Assembly (NCBI GenBank): GCA_021604665.1
Contig: BQJK01000001.1
Span: 124,001-188,000 of the forward strand
DNA from: Rhodomicrobium sp.
GTDB lineage: Bacteria > Pseudomonadota > Alphaproteobacteria > Rhizobiales > HXMU1428-3
Length of the DNA: 64,000 nt
Reading direction: 5' to 3'
How positions within the stretch are numbered: position 1 is the stretch's first letter; each line of letters opens with the position of its first letter. The position numbers and the translations under genes are program-made. This document shows positions 46,845-56,603 of the stretch, piece after piece. Below the pieces are notes generated by a model. It was not told the DNA's origin. It was given only the letters and a program-made list of their open reading frames with translations, and did no database searches.

Positions 46845-49301
46845 TTAAATCCTTATGAGCATGAATGCATGGGTGCCAACTCCAGCCTCGCTCTCAATTG
46901 CAAATTGCATCCCATTCGCCTCAGCCAGCGCTCTTGCAATCGGTAAGCCCAGCCCGGTGCCGCGCCGAAGGTCTGTTGCAGCGATCTGTTGAAATGGCTG
47001 CATAGCCTGCGAAACTTCCGCCTCGCTCATGCCGCGCCCTTCATCAGCAACAGTCAGCGCCACAAACTCATCAGAGAAGCGCTCGGTTATCACCCGCACC
47101 AGGCTGCCCTCGGGGCTAAATTTAATGCTGTTAGAGAGGAGGTTAAGCAGGATCTGCCGCATCGCGCGTTGATCAAGTTGCAAGGCTGGCAAATTCTCTT
47201 CCAAATCAGTGCGCAGCCGCACAGCCTGTTTGCCAGCCATATCACGCATCAGTCTGGTTTGCTGGCGAACAATATCATTGATGTTGGTCTCTTCAGGCTC
47301 TAATTCCCATTTTCCAGCCCGCAATTTTGTCAGGTCAAGAAGATCATTAATCAGGCTTAAAGCATGCTGGGCACTGGCTTGAATATCCTTAACATAATCC
47401 GCATATTTCGAAGTGCCTTTATCGCCGGGCATACCAAGCGGGCCAAATTCTTCCCGGGCCATAATTTCAGAGAACCCAATAATAACATTCAGCGGAGTCC
47501 TGACCTCATGGCTAATTGCACTCAGTAGCGGAATGGTTGAGAGGTCTTCAAGGGTCTCGGGGCCAGAAGCCGGTGTTGCAGCTGGTTGATTGGTCTGAGT
47601 GAGATCGCCAGGAATTGCCACCGGCTCTTGTGGTGGTGCAGACCCATCTCTCTGTAGCTTTTGGGGCTGAGTTGCCGTTTGTTGTGCGGGCGCTTCAGGT
47701 GATGAAGACCCATCATCTAAAATTAGGCCTCCCCCATCTTCACTGCTGCCATTTTCACCATGCCAGTCATCCAGCCCCGCAAGACCCAGCACCCGGTCAT
47801 AGCGAACGAACGTTAAGGGGCGGATAAAAACTGGGCGGTCAAATTTGCGGCCAGAGCGTAAACGGATCTCATTAAGGAGAACAGGGTGCGGCTCAGTCTG
47901 CTCAAAAAATTCACGCAGCGTCAGTCTCGCATGCGGCATAATCCAGTCTGTGCCATCGCTTGAAAGGCCCTTAAATTCGCCATAGCCAAATTCAGAGAGA
48001 AACAGCTCATTCGCCGCAATGATTTTTTGAAAACTGAACACAGCTAAAGGCTTCGGACAGGCATTTAAAATCTCATCCAGCTCATCGGCATCACTCACGC
48101 CTGAAAGAGCGGTAATATCAATGGGGCAATTCTCCCAATAACGGGTCAATTGCTGCGCCTCACTGCCGCTGCTTGAGATCAGCTTATCTCCGGCAATTGC
48201 AGCGCCGCTATCTAAATCTCTTTGTCTGCCTTCATCTGCAATAGCAGATGAAGGCTTGTCTGCCATCTGGCCGGAAAGAGGAGGTGATGACTTCGAAAGT
48301 AGTGACTTAGAAGGTAGTGACTTAGGTATTAGTGACTTATGGGTTAGAGCCTCATCCTCTACCGCTACAGTGTTTTCTGAATTCCCCTCATTCACGGGCG
48401 GCGCACTGTCAGTGCTGGTGTGCCGGCGCTGGTGGCCAGCAGCACGTATCAACCGGGCAAGCTCATGCAGCCGGTCTTCAGTGCGCTCAGAAAGGACAGG
48501 ATTAACCGGCCGCTCAGCCCGCATCAGATGCGGTGAGGCATCAGCACTTGAAGACCTTTTATCTTCAGGCTCATGTCCTAAATCCTGAGATGGATTTTGC
48601 ACCGCATTTCTAGGTGAGGAGCGATCAGTTGATAGAGGCGGAGTAGCCCCCTCTCCATGCTTGCTGCTCGTTACCACTTTTAGCCCTTGAGTGAGCGGGG
48701 CGCTATCTCCGTGAATGCGCACGCTCACTTCTGGGGAGGCAGGTGCAGGCTTTGTCTTTACATCAGGGTCTGAGCAATGGGGGGGCATCTGCGTCTCTTC
48801 TGGCAGCGCTTTAAATGCAGGCTGTTCTTCATGTTCATGTTGATGCTCATGATCAACGCTTTCAACAGGGCTGTCTGCCTCACCCTGGCTATCAGCCTCA
48901 TCGAAAGGTACACGCAGCCGGCTGCGGCGCGGGGCATGGGCCTCATGGCTCAGCCCTTTCAATTCAACAATCACAGAGTTGCTATTTTCCATCTGACCGG
49001 GGCGGCATAAAGCTGTGTAGATGCGCGGCATGCCAGCGGAGGCAAACTCCAGCTCCACATCTTTAGCCGCACCGCTTTCATCAAAAGGTAACAGCGCCCG
49101 CACTGTTAGGAGGGCAGGGTGCTGATTTGAAAGTCTGAGGCTTTGCAAATTATCAAGACTACGCGCCGACCAGAACTTAATGCCCTCGCCATTCGCCCAA
49201 ATAAAGCGCCCGCTCACAAGATCCCAGATCCAGATAGGGCGTTCATGGCGAGGGTAGCCATTGGTCACAGCCAATGGGCTATATGTCTCAACTTCACTCA
49301 T
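46845..49301 (-). CDS. Sensor histidine kinase, PdhS/DivJ-like catalytic core
   Basis: 818 residues. The dimerisation/phosphoacceptor box reads ISHEVRTPLNVIIGFSE with the phosphorylated H598, followed by DLLDLTKLRAGKWELEPEE. The HATPase domain has NLLSNSIKFSP (N box), DEGRGMSE and GTGLGLPIARALAEANG (G boxes). FQQIAATDLRRGTGLGLP is typical of alphaproteobacterial cell-cycle kinases of the PdhS/DivJ/PleC group. The N-terminal 590 residues lack obvious membrane segments and include a PAS-like region and long low-complexity inserts. Function in cell-cycle or differentiation control is inferred. Confidence 0.88.
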   Translation of the reverse strand: MSEVETYSPLAVTNGYPRHERPIWIWDLVSGRFIWANGEGIKFWSARSLDNLQSLRLSNQHPALLTVRALLPFDESGAAKDVELEFASAGMPRIYTALCRPGQMENSNSVIVELKGLSHEAHAPRRSRLRVPFDEADSQGEADSPVESVDHEHQHEHEEQPAFKALPEETQMPPHCSDPDVKTKPAPASPEVSVRIHGDSAPLTQGLKVVTSSKHGEGATPPLSTDRSSPRNAVQNPSQDLGHEPEDKRSSSADASPHLMRAERPVNPVLSERTEDRLHELARLIRAAGHQRRHTSTDSAPPVNEGNSENTVAVEDEALTHKSLIPKSLPSKSLLSKSSPPLSGQMADKPSSAIADEGRQRDLDSGAAIAGDKLISSSGSEAQQLTRYWENCPIDITALSGVSDADELDEILNACPKPLAVFSFQKIIAANELFLSEFGYGEFKGLSSDGTDWIMPHARLTLREFFEQTEPHPVLLNEIRLRSGRKFDRPVFIRPLTFVRYDRVLGLAGLDDWHGENGSSEDGGGLILDDGSSSPEAPAQQTATQPQKLQRDGSAPPQEPVAIPGDLTQTNQPAATPASGPETLEDLSTIPLLSAISHEVRTPLNVIIGFSEIMAREEFGPLGMPGDKGTSKYADYVKDIQASAQHALSLINDLLDLTKLRAGKWELEPEETNINDIVRQQTRLMRDMAGKQAVRLRTDLEENLPALQLDQRAMRQILLNLLSNSIKFSPEGSLVRVITERFSDEFVALTVADEGRGMSEAEVSQAMQPFQQIAATDLRRGTGLGLPIARALAEANGMQFAIESEAGVGTHAFMLIRI
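48286..48345 (-). repeat. 15-bp degenerate tandem repeat in the histidine kinase gene
   Basis: Four head-to-tail units that share the core AGTGACTT (or GATGACTT), starting at 48286, 48301, 48316 and 48331. They encode a xxKSL pentapeptide series (HKSL, PKSL, SKSL, SKSS) in a disordered linker. Confidence 0.8.
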
Positions 49302-49748
49302 GTCCCAACTTCACTTATATCTGAAAATCTTAATCTTTGAAAAACTTGGGTTTTTGCCAGACAGCACACCCGGCATAATAGAACTTCCATGGAAGGGCTA
49401 TAATGTGGCCAAGCATCTCCCCGCTACTAACAATTAAAAGGGCAAATCTGTCAAAGTGTTATAGGCCGCATTATAGCTTTTTCAGTCCCCAAGAGGCAAA
49501 AAACAAAAGACCAATAGCGCTAAAGCCAGAGAATATCCCCAAAAACTCGCGTTTAATTGCAAAATCGCTAAAATTTTCCTTAACAATTGATTTCTCAGCT
49601 CCAATAAATCCGCCCTAAACAGCAAGCCCAAAAACACCGCCAATAAAAAAAGCCCCCTCCAATCAGGAGAGGGCTTAAATTTTATGCACGGCAGAGTTTT
49701 ATGGTCTTCGCCGCCTAATGTCTTAGACTAAGACCTCAGACCAAGCCC
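49302..49748. other. Intergenic region upstream of the histidine kinase
   Basis: 447 bp. The aminotransferase terminator lies at 49,644-49,676. The rest is AT-rich and probably holds the kinase promoter; no ORF or RNA is evident. Confidence 0.45.
49644..49676 (-). terminator. Intrinsic terminator after the aminotransferase
   Basis: AAGCCCCCTCC (49650-49660) pairs with GGAGAGGGCTT (49666-49676) with one mismatch around AATCA. Seven T follow on the minus strand. Confidence 0.88.
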
Positions 49749-50894
49749 TTAACCTTGCAGTTTTTCCATAGCAGCATTGACACCGCCTTTTTGATGCGGA
49801 ATGCCAAACATCTCAAGCCCCATTTCAACACCCGACAAAGCCCCCATCAAGGTGAGCGGGTTTTGATAGCCAAGGTGACCAATGCGGAAAACTTTATCAG
49901 CCACTTTACCAAGGCCAGCTGCCAATGACATGTTGAATTTATCAAGCACCAGGGCGCGGAATTTATCAGCGCTCACCCCCTCCGGCACCCGAACTGCGGT
50001 CACAGCATTTGAGTAAGAGCTTTCATCCTGGCACTGTATTTCAAGGCCCCAATGTTTAACAGCCGCCTGGCAAGCAACAGCCAGTTTTTCATGGCGTTTC
50101 ACGATCGCATCAACACCTTCCTCATTCAGCATCTTACCCGCTTCATGCAGCCCATAAAAAAGCGTCACTGGCGGGGTGTAAGGGTAAAGCCCGGTTTCAG
50201 AGGCGCTAATCAGCGGCGTGAAATTGAAATAACCTGGCACCAGGTCCGAGCTATCCATGGCAGCTTTGGCCTTTTCACTGATCACTGCAAAAGCCAGCCC
50301 CGGCGGCAACATCATCCCCTTCTGACTACCGCAAATTGTAACATCAACACCCCAGCCATCATGATCATAAGGGGAGGCGGCAAGAGAAGAGATAGTATCA
50401 ACAAACAGCAAAGCATCATGCTTCGCGCTGTCAATCGCACAGCGCACAGCCTGAATATCAGAGGTCACACCGGTTGAGGTTTCATTATGGGTGGCAAAAA
50501 CCGCTTTGATGTCTTTGTCGGCACTCAGCGCTTTTTCAACGTCGCTGGCATTAATGCCATGCCGCCAGTCACCGGCAATCTCAATCACCTCAAGCCCCAT
50601 TTCTCTGGCAATCTTACACCAGAGCACAGAGAACATGCCAACTTCAGGGATAAGCACTTTATCGCCTCGTGAAAGGCAATTTGCAATGGCCGCATGCCAG
50701 GCACCAGTGCCAGAAGCCGGGATAATGATGACCGGCTGTTCGGTTTTGAAGATTGGTTTTAGCTGCGCGGCAGCCTCTGCAGCGAGCGCGGCAAATTGTT
50801 GCCCGCGGTGGTCAAGCAACGGCATACCCATTGCGCCCATCACCCGTTCCGGCACAACAGTTGGCCCAGGTACCTGAAGAAAATAATAACCCAT
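49749..50894 (-). CDS. Class V aminotransferase, serine-glyoxylate / alanine-glyoxylate type
   Basis: 381 residues from the ATG at 50894 (MGYYFLQVPGPTVVP), which has GGA upstream; a GTG five codons earlier is less likely. PLP-binding lysine is K192 in CGSQKGMMLPPG. HNETSTGV (136-143) binds the cofactor phosphate. The protein is closest in pattern to SgaA / AgxT enzymes that make glycine and hydroxypyruvate from serine and glyoxylate. In methylotrophs this is part of the serine cycle; no other serine-cycle gene is nearby. Confidence 0.9.
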   Translation of the reverse strand: MGYYFLQVPGPTVVPERVMGAMGMPLLDHRGQQFAALAAEAAAQLKPIFKTEQPVIIIPASGTGAWHAAIANCLSRGDKVLIPEVGMFSVLWCKIAREMGLEVIEIAGDWRHGINASDVEKALSADKDIKAVFATHNETSTGVTSDIQAVRCAIDSAKHDALLFVDTISSLAASPYDHDGWGVDVTICGSQKGMMLPPGLAFAVISEKAKAAMDSSDLVPGYFNFTPLISASETGLYPYTPPVTLFYGLHEAGKMLNEEGVDAIVKRHEKLAVACQAAVKHWGLEIQCQDESSYSNAVTAVRVPEGVSADKFRALVLDKFNMSLAAGLGKVADKVFRIGHLGYQNPLTLMGALSGVEMGLEMFGIPHQKGGVNAAMEKLQG

Positions 50895-51153
50895 TTGAGT
50901 TCCGGTCACGGCTTCAATCCCTTCTTATAATTATCTCTTTCATGGATTGAGTCTCATATCTGCATGGTATAAACAAGCGCATTTCTTGACATGGACAATT
51001 TACCGCGCAAATCATTGCCGTGAGCATATATCAACATGTCACCATGTAGCAGTACTGTTAAGCAGCTAACCAGTTTAGCCTTCAAAGGCGTGTTTAGTGC
51101 TTTTAATGCAGCGTCATACCGTACTATGTTGGGTGTGAGATTCAGAGGGTTAT

Positions 51154-51867
51154 ATGCGCATACCACTCATTCCTAATACCGTAAAATTACTGGTCATCCT
51201 GATGACCATTCTCATTTTTGCTATGTCCTATACCGGCCATGTCCGCACCAGCATGCTGCCATTTCCAAAGCTGGATATTGAAAAAAGCTACCTGATGCTG
51301 GGGTGGCGGCTCTCTGGTTTAACCTATGACCGCGCCGCCTGCACTGCCGCGCTCAATCACCCCTCTACACAAAGCCGGCCAATAAAAGATAACCCGATTA
51401 AAAATGGCTGCGGTTATGTCAACGCCGTCCGCCTCACCAAAATTGGCGGCGTTTCCACCTCTTCAGTCCGGGTGTCTTGCCCCATGGGCGTGGCGCTTGC
51501 AATGTGGATGAAACAGGTAGTGCAACCAGCGGCTCAAAAGCATCTCGGCACAAAGGTCAGCCGCATGAAGCATCTCGGCACCTATGCCTGCCGTAATATT
51601 AAAGGCAGCATCTTTTCAAAATATCTCAACCGCCGTTCAGAGCATGCAACCGCCAATGCCATAGATATCTCAGCCTTCACCTTAAAGAATGGCGGCACTG
51701 TCAACATTCTTCGCGACTGGACCAAAGGCAACGCTAAATCGGCCTTCCTGAAAGAGATCCATTACGGCGCTTGTGGATATTTTCGTGTTGTTCTGGGGCC
51801 AGAGGCTAATTACCTCCACGCCAATCATTTCCACTTCGATCGCGGCATGCTCATCCGTTGCAAATAA
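51154..51867 (+). CDS. Extensin-like C-terminal domain protein
   Basis: 237 residues. A signal peptide or anchor (about 8-26) leads to a cysteine-rich domain. CGYVNAVRLTKIGG, VSCPMGVALAMWM, TYACRNIKG, SEHATANAIDISAF and ANHFHFDRG are the conserved Extensin-like_C motifs. The family is periplasmic and resembles DD/LD-carboxypeptidase folds with His and Asp for a metal ion. Peptidoglycan binding or cleavage is inferred. It is convergent with smc. Confidence 0.9.
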   Translation: MRIPLIPNTVKLLVILMTILIFAMSYTGHVRTSMLPFPKLDIEKSYLMLGWRLSGLTYDRAACTAALNHPSTQSRPIKDNPIKNGCGYVNAVRLTKIGGVSTSSVRVSCPMGVALAMWMKQVVQPAAQKHLGTKVSRMKHLGTYACRNIKGSIFSKYLNRRSEHATANAIDISAFTLKNGGTVNILRDWTKGNAKSAFLKEIHYGACGYFRVVLGPEANYLHANHFHFDRGMLIRCK

Positions 51868-51932
51868 ATAGCAAAACTGAGTAGAGAAGCAGAGGCAGGT
51901 ATTTCCGGAGTGAGCAAGGCAGAGAAAACCAG

Positions 51933-54900
51933 TTAAGCCGTATCACGCAAACTAGCGGCGGTGCTCAGGTCAACACTCACCAGCTGGCTAATCCCTTTTT
52001 CAGACATGGTCACCCCATAAAGCCGATCCATCCGCTCCATGGTCATCGGGTGATGGGTAATAACAAGAAAGCGTGTATCAGTGGAGCGCGCCATCTCTTC
52101 CATCATCAGACAGAAACGATCAACATTGCTGTCATCCAAGGGCGCATCCACCTCATCAAGTACGCATATGGGGGAAGGGTTGGTCAGGAACACCGCAAAT
52201 ATCAACGACATCGCCGTCAGCGCTTTTTCCCCGCCAGAGAGCAGAGTTAGCACCTGCGGCTTTTTCCCTGGTGGCCGGGCAATGATTTCAAGCCCGGCAT
52301 CCAGCGGGTCATCACTATCCACCAATTTCAACTCGGCCTCACCGCCGGCAAATAGCGTTTGAAATAATCGCTTAAAATGACCATTCACCGCATCAAAAGC
52401 CTTGAGCAAACGCTGCCGCCCTTCTTCATTCAACTGCTGCACAGCGCTGCGCAATTGCGCAATGGCATCTGTTAAATCATCGCGTTCAGTGGCCATGCCG
52501 CCAAATTGTTCTTCGAGCGTGCGTATCTCATCATCCGCCCTGAGGTTCACAGCACCAAGCCGGTCTCTATCACGGCGAACTTTAAGAAGGTCAGCTTCAA
52601 CAATATCCTGCCGGGGCAAATCATCTTCAGGCCCAAGCCCCGCAAGTTCAAGGCAGCCATCAGGCTTCACATGAAGGTCAGCTTCAATGCTATTGGCAAG
52701 TTGCATCAAGCTGGCCCGCCCGCCCTCTAACCGGGTTTCAATCCGCGCTTTCTCTTCCCGGCTTTCAATCAAGTCAGATTGCAATTTACGAAGGGTTATC
52801 TCATGTTGCTGTAGTAAAGTTTCAGCTTCTGCCAGCTGGTCAGCGGCGGTCTGGCGCCGGGCTTCTGCCTTTTGCTTCTCTTCAAAAAGTGCTGCCCGCT
52901 TGGCTGATATTTCAGCGGGGTAATCAGCAAATTGAGACAGCTCTGTGGTGATTTTTTCAATGCGGGTTTCAAGTTCCCCCACATGGCCGCGCGCTTCCTT
53001 CGCCCGCCGGGTCCAAAGCACCTCTTCTTCAATCAGCTGTTTGAGCCGGGTTTCATTCATCTCCGCTTGCCCCTTAAGCCCAGCCCAGGTCACATGCGCC
53101 GCTGAATACTCATCCCGGTAGCGGGTTACATCGGCTTCACTTTCAGAAAACTCCCGGCTAAGCCCCTCAATAGCTGGCATTCGAGCCAGCTCAAGGTTCA
53201 CTTCAACAGAGCGGTTGGCAGATTGTTCAATCTCATCCTGGGCATTGGTCAAAGCTTCTTCAATGGCGGCCAGCCGCTGCTGTGCCTTTTGCCCCTGCAG
53301 CAAAGCCTGGTTTTGCCCGGTCACCAATTGGCGCAATTGAGATTTATAATCAGAAAGCATCTGCCGGTGCTCACGAACCAACAGCGATTGCCGTGTTTGC
53401 TCTTTGTTGACTTTGGTAAGCGCGCTTTCAAGCTCAGTAATTTTTTGCTCAAGCTGCTGTTTCTCAGCTAATAAAGCAGGCAAGCGGTTGCGCTCTCTGA
53501 GCCGTAAAGTGGCTGAGCTTTCAACCTGCGGCGGCACGCAATAGCCATCCCAACGCCACAGCCCACCTTGGCGTGAGACAAGACATTGCCCGGGGTGCAA
53601 CTGTGCCTGTAGCTTCGCCCCCTCATCATCTGACACTAGCCCGGTCATTCCTAACCGCGCCATTAAAGTTTCAGGCCCGCGAACAAAATCACTAAGCGGC
53701 GGCACACCAGACGGCAAGGGAAGCAAAGCGGGAGATGAAGAAGATGTATCACCGCCGTTGAGAAACAACCAATAGCCAGAAAGCTCAGCTGATGCTGCCC
53801 CGGATTGCAGTTTTTCAGCAGCAATGAGCGGGGCGTCCAGCGCCTCACCCAGTAAAGCAGCCAGCGCCGTTTCATAGCCGCTTTCAGCCTTCACATCATC
53901 AATAAGCGGAGGAAGCGTTGGTTCAGATTTAGGTGAGATTAATTTTTCAATCATCCCGATTTCAGTGGTCAGCGCTCTAAGGTCAAGCTCTAGTGTAGAT
54001 TTTTCGCGGTCCTTCGCAGCCCCCGCCTCACGGCTTGTCTCTAAGGCGCTCTCCTCCGTCTCCAACAGAGTCTCAAGGCGGGTGCTCTCCTGCTCAAGCC
54101 GGTCAATATCTTCAGCAAATTCAGTTTCACCATTCTCTTCAAGTTGGGAGAGCAGCTCTTCTTTTTCTCTCGCAAGTTTTGTGCGGATCTCGTTGAAGCG
54201 GCTAGCCCGGGCATTGAGCCGTTCTAAATCAGCCCGTAGCGCCTCCCGGCTGGCCCGCGCCCCGGCGATGTTCGTTGAAAGGGCGGCATAAGCCTGTTCA
54301 GCTGTTTTCAGCTTAGCCTTGGCAGTCTCAAGCGTTACATTGGCACCATCCCGCGCTTTTGAAAGGCGCTCATCCTCAGCTCTGTGATGGCGAATATCTT
54401 CCATAAGCCGCTGGGTAATGCCCTCCCCCTCATGAATAAGCGCTTGATCGCGCTCAAGGTCAGCGCGGGCTTCACCTTGCGCTCTGTTTAACTCTTCCTG
54501 GCGATCGCGCTTGAGCTGTTCTTCTTTCGTTAAAGCTTCCTCAGCCAGCGACAGGCGCTGTAAAACCGCCGCAGCGGTAATCTCCTCATCACGCAAGGGG
54601 GCAATCTCGGCAATTAATCTCTCGCGCTGTGTAAGCGCTGCGGTTTCTTGCCTTGTTTGCTGGCCAAATAAATTAAGAATAGCCTGTAGCTCTTCTTCAG
54701 CCCGGTGAACAAGCTGTCCGGCAGAGCGCCATTTCAGGTAAAGTTGCAAAGCCTCGAGAGCCCGAAGCCGCTGGCTTAATTCTTTATAGCGCTGCGCGTG
54801 CCGGGCCTGTCGTTTAAGCGATGTGAGCTGGGCATCAACTTGTCCCATCACATCTGCAAGCCGCTCAAGATTTGCCTCAGCTGCATTCAACCGCAACTCA

Positions 54901-55439
54901 GCTTCATGGCGGCGGCTATGCAGGCCCGCAATGCCAGCTGCATCCTCCAATATACGGCGGCGCGCTTCTGGTTTCGAATTAACAATCTCACCAATCTGCC
55001 CCTGCCGCACCAATGCATGAGAGCGCGCCCCCGTTGCCGCATCCTCAAACAAAAGCTTCACGTCTTTGGCACGCACCCCGCGCCCATTAACCTGATAGCT
55101 GGAGCCTTCCCCCCGCCGAATAAGCCGGGTGATCTCAAGCAGGTCTTCATCATTAAATTCTGCAGGTGCGGTGCGAGCTGAATTATCAACAAAAACAGAT
55201 ACTGAAGCGCTATTGCGCTGGGGGCGGGTCTGGGTGCCTGCAAAAATAACATCCTCCATCGCACCGCCGCGCATGGCTTTAAAGGATGTTTCCCCCATAA
55301 CCCAGCGAAGCGCTTCAAGAAGGTTAGATTTACCGCAACCATTCGGGCCGACAACACCAGTAAGCCCGGGACGGATTTGAAGATCCGTCGGCTCAACAAA
55401 GCTTTTAAAGCCCTGTAATCTGAGTTGCGTTATATGCAA
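51933..55439 (-). CDS. smc: Chromosome segregation protein SMC
   Basis: 1168 residues from a TTG at 55439 (MHITQLRLQGFKSFVEP), which has GGAG eight bases upstream. The next upstream start (TTG at 55472) has no ribosome binding site. Walker A is GPNGCGKSN at 31-39, the C-terminal signature LLSGGEKALTAM and Walker B CVLDEVDAPLDD near 1080. Long coiled-coil arms surround a hinge near 480-640. It organises the chromosome with ScpA/ScpB, which are not in this window. A TTG start is unusual for a highly conserved gene. Confidence 0.95.
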   Translation of the reverse strand: MHITQLRLQGFKSFVEPTDLQIRPGLTGVVGPNGCGKSNLLEALRWVMGETSFKAMRGGAMEDVIFAGTQTRPQRNSASVSVFVDNSARTAPAEFNDEDLLEITRLIRRGEGSSYQVNGRGVRAKDVKLLFEDAATGARSHALVRQGQIGEIVNSKPEARRRILEDAAGIAGLHSRRHEAELRLNAAEANLERLADVMGQVDAQLTSLKRQARHAQRYKELSQRLRALEALQLYLKWRSAGQLVHRAEEELQAILNLFGQQTRQETAALTQRERLIAEIAPLRDEEITAAAVLQRLSLAEEALTKEEQLKRDRQEELNRAQGEARADLERDQALIHEGEGITQRLMEDIRHHRAEDERLSKARDGANVTLETAKAKLKTAEQAYAALSTNIAGARASREALRADLERLNARASRFNEIRTKLAREKEELLSQLEENGETEFAEDIDRLEQESTRLETLLETEESALETSREAGAAKDREKSTLELDLRALTTEIGMIEKLISPKSEPTLPPLIDDVKAESGYETALAALLGEALDAPLIAAEKLQSGAASAELSGYWLFLNGGDTSSSSPALLPLPSGVPPLSDFVRGPETLMARLGMTGLVSDDEGAKLQAQLHPGQCLVSRQGGLWRWDGYCVPPQVESSATLRLRERNRLPALLAEKQQLEQKITELESALTKVNKEQTRQSLLVREHRQMLSDYKSQLRQLVTGQNQALLQGQKAQQRLAAIEEALTNAQDEIEQSANRSVEVNLELARMPAIEGLSREFSESEADVTRYRDEYSAAHVTWAGLKGQAEMNETRLKQLIEEEVLWTRRAKEARGHVGELETRIEKITTELSQFADYPAEISAKRAALFEEKQKAEARRQTAADQLAEAETLLQQHEITLRKLQSDLIESREEKARIETRLEGGRASLMQLANSIEADLHVKPDGCLELAGLGPEDDLPRQDIVEADLLKVRRDRDRLGAVNLRADDEIRTLEEQFGGMATERDDLTDAIAQLRSAVQQLNEEGRQRLLKAFDAVNGHFKRLFQTLFAGGEAELKLVDSDDPLDAGLEIIARPPGKKPQVLTLLSGGEKALTAMSLIFAVFLTNPSPICVLDEVDAPLDDSNVDRFCLMMEEMARSTDTRFLVITHHPMTMERMDRLYGVTMSEKGISQLVSVDLSTAASLRDTA

Positions 55440-55706
55440 GCGTTCCGCTCCGGAATATCGTGAACCAGGCAAAGTTTGGCCAGGTTAACTGTCAATGGTC
55501 ATAGGCGACTGTATGCATGCACAAAAAAAGGAGAAATATCAAGTAAGCCAAACATATATGGCCCGTCCCACCATCATATAATTTTAGGGTAACTTTATTG
55601 GGGGGCTATCAGGACGCGGTCAATATTGGCGGCGATGAAGCATAGAAGGAAGCAACAGGCTATGGCGCCTTGGCTAGAATAAAACAGCGCGGAGAATAAG
55701 CGCGAC

Positions 55707-56387
55707 CTAACTGAGGTGGGGTTTAATCATCAGCCGCATTTCTTCAATAGTAAGGGGCTTGCGCACTTTCTGGCCGTTAATAAAGAAGGTCGGCGTGCCG
55801 GTTACCCCAAGCTTGCGCCCGCGCTTTTTAACCCAATCCAGCCCATCAATTAACGTCCGATCCTTCATGCATTTGTCAAATTCAGCCCGTTTAAGGCCGG
55901 ATTTTTTCGCAACATTATATATCGCCTCCAGCCGCACATCCTGCGAAACCCATTGCCGTTGATTGTTCAAAAAGAGATCAATCATCTTGAAGGTTCTATT
56001 CACCGTGCCGCAACGGGTCACAATGGCAGCATTACCGGCAGAACGCCCAATAGGAAACTCTCTAACGATATAGCGCACTTTACCTGTATCAATAAATTCA
56101 CGCTTAAATTTAGGAAATGTCTTCTGGTGAAACGCCCGGCAATGCGGGCAGGTAAGTGACATATACTCAATCACAGTAACAGGAGCGCCCGCTTTACCCA
56201 GAGTATTTTCAGGCAGCGGCCCGGCTTTCATTAGATCTTCAAGACGGGGCAAACCGGTAGCCCCCAGCCTTACTTCATCTTCTTGCGGCTTTTTTTCTGC
56301 ATTTGAAAGCGCAAACTGACCATTGCCAGCACACCCCCCAATGAGGAGGAGGGCAAAAAGCATAACAAGGTGAAGCGATTTTTTCAC
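55707..56387 (-). CDS. DsbA-like thiol oxidoreductase lipoprotein
   Basis: 226 residues. A type II signal with lipobox LLIGGC (cysteine near residue 19) leads to a thioredoxin-fold domain. The active site is SLTCPHC with the CPHC pair, and GVTGTPTFFINGQKV contains the cis-proline. It probably oxidises or isomerises disulfides in the periplasm, tethered by lipid. A second DsbA-like gene lies just upstream on the same strand; the two share CPHC and TGTPTFF-like stretches and look like paralogues. Confidence 0.9.
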   Translation of the reverse strand: MKKSLHLVMLFALLLIGGCAGNGQFALSNAEKKPQEDEVRLGATGLPRLEDLMKAGPLPENTLGKAGAPVTVIEYMSLTCPHCRAFHQKTFPKFKREFIDTGKVRYIVREFPIGRSAGNAAIVTRCGTVNRTFKMIDLFLNNQRQWVSQDVRLEAIYNVAKKSGLKRAEFDKCMKDRTLIDGLDWVKKRGRKLGVTGTPTFFINGQKVRKPLTIEEMRLMIKPHLS

Positions 56388-56556
56388 GAGGCCAACCTGA
56401 CTTCTAAATTCTAAACACTTAAATTTCTCAGTGAGACGGTCACTAGCCAGCTCAATTAGCCAAGTCTATTTGCCCGTTAATTAGTAATGACAATAGCAGC
56501 CTGTGCCCACTCAATAAAAAAACAAAAGCACGCAAAATAAACATCAAAACAATGAC

Positions 56557-56588
56557 GGCTTTATAGATAAAACCAGATCTATAAAGCC
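56557..56588 (-). terminator. Perfect 12-bp hairpin after the second DsbA-like gene
   Basis: GGCTTTATAGAT (56557-56568) pairs with ATCTATAAAGCC (56577-56588) around 8 nt. It starts 16 bases after the stop. A T-rich stretch follows on the minus strand only after seven bases, so termination strength is uncertain. Confidence 0.5.
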
Positions 56589-56603
56589 ATCATGATTGTT
56601 AGA

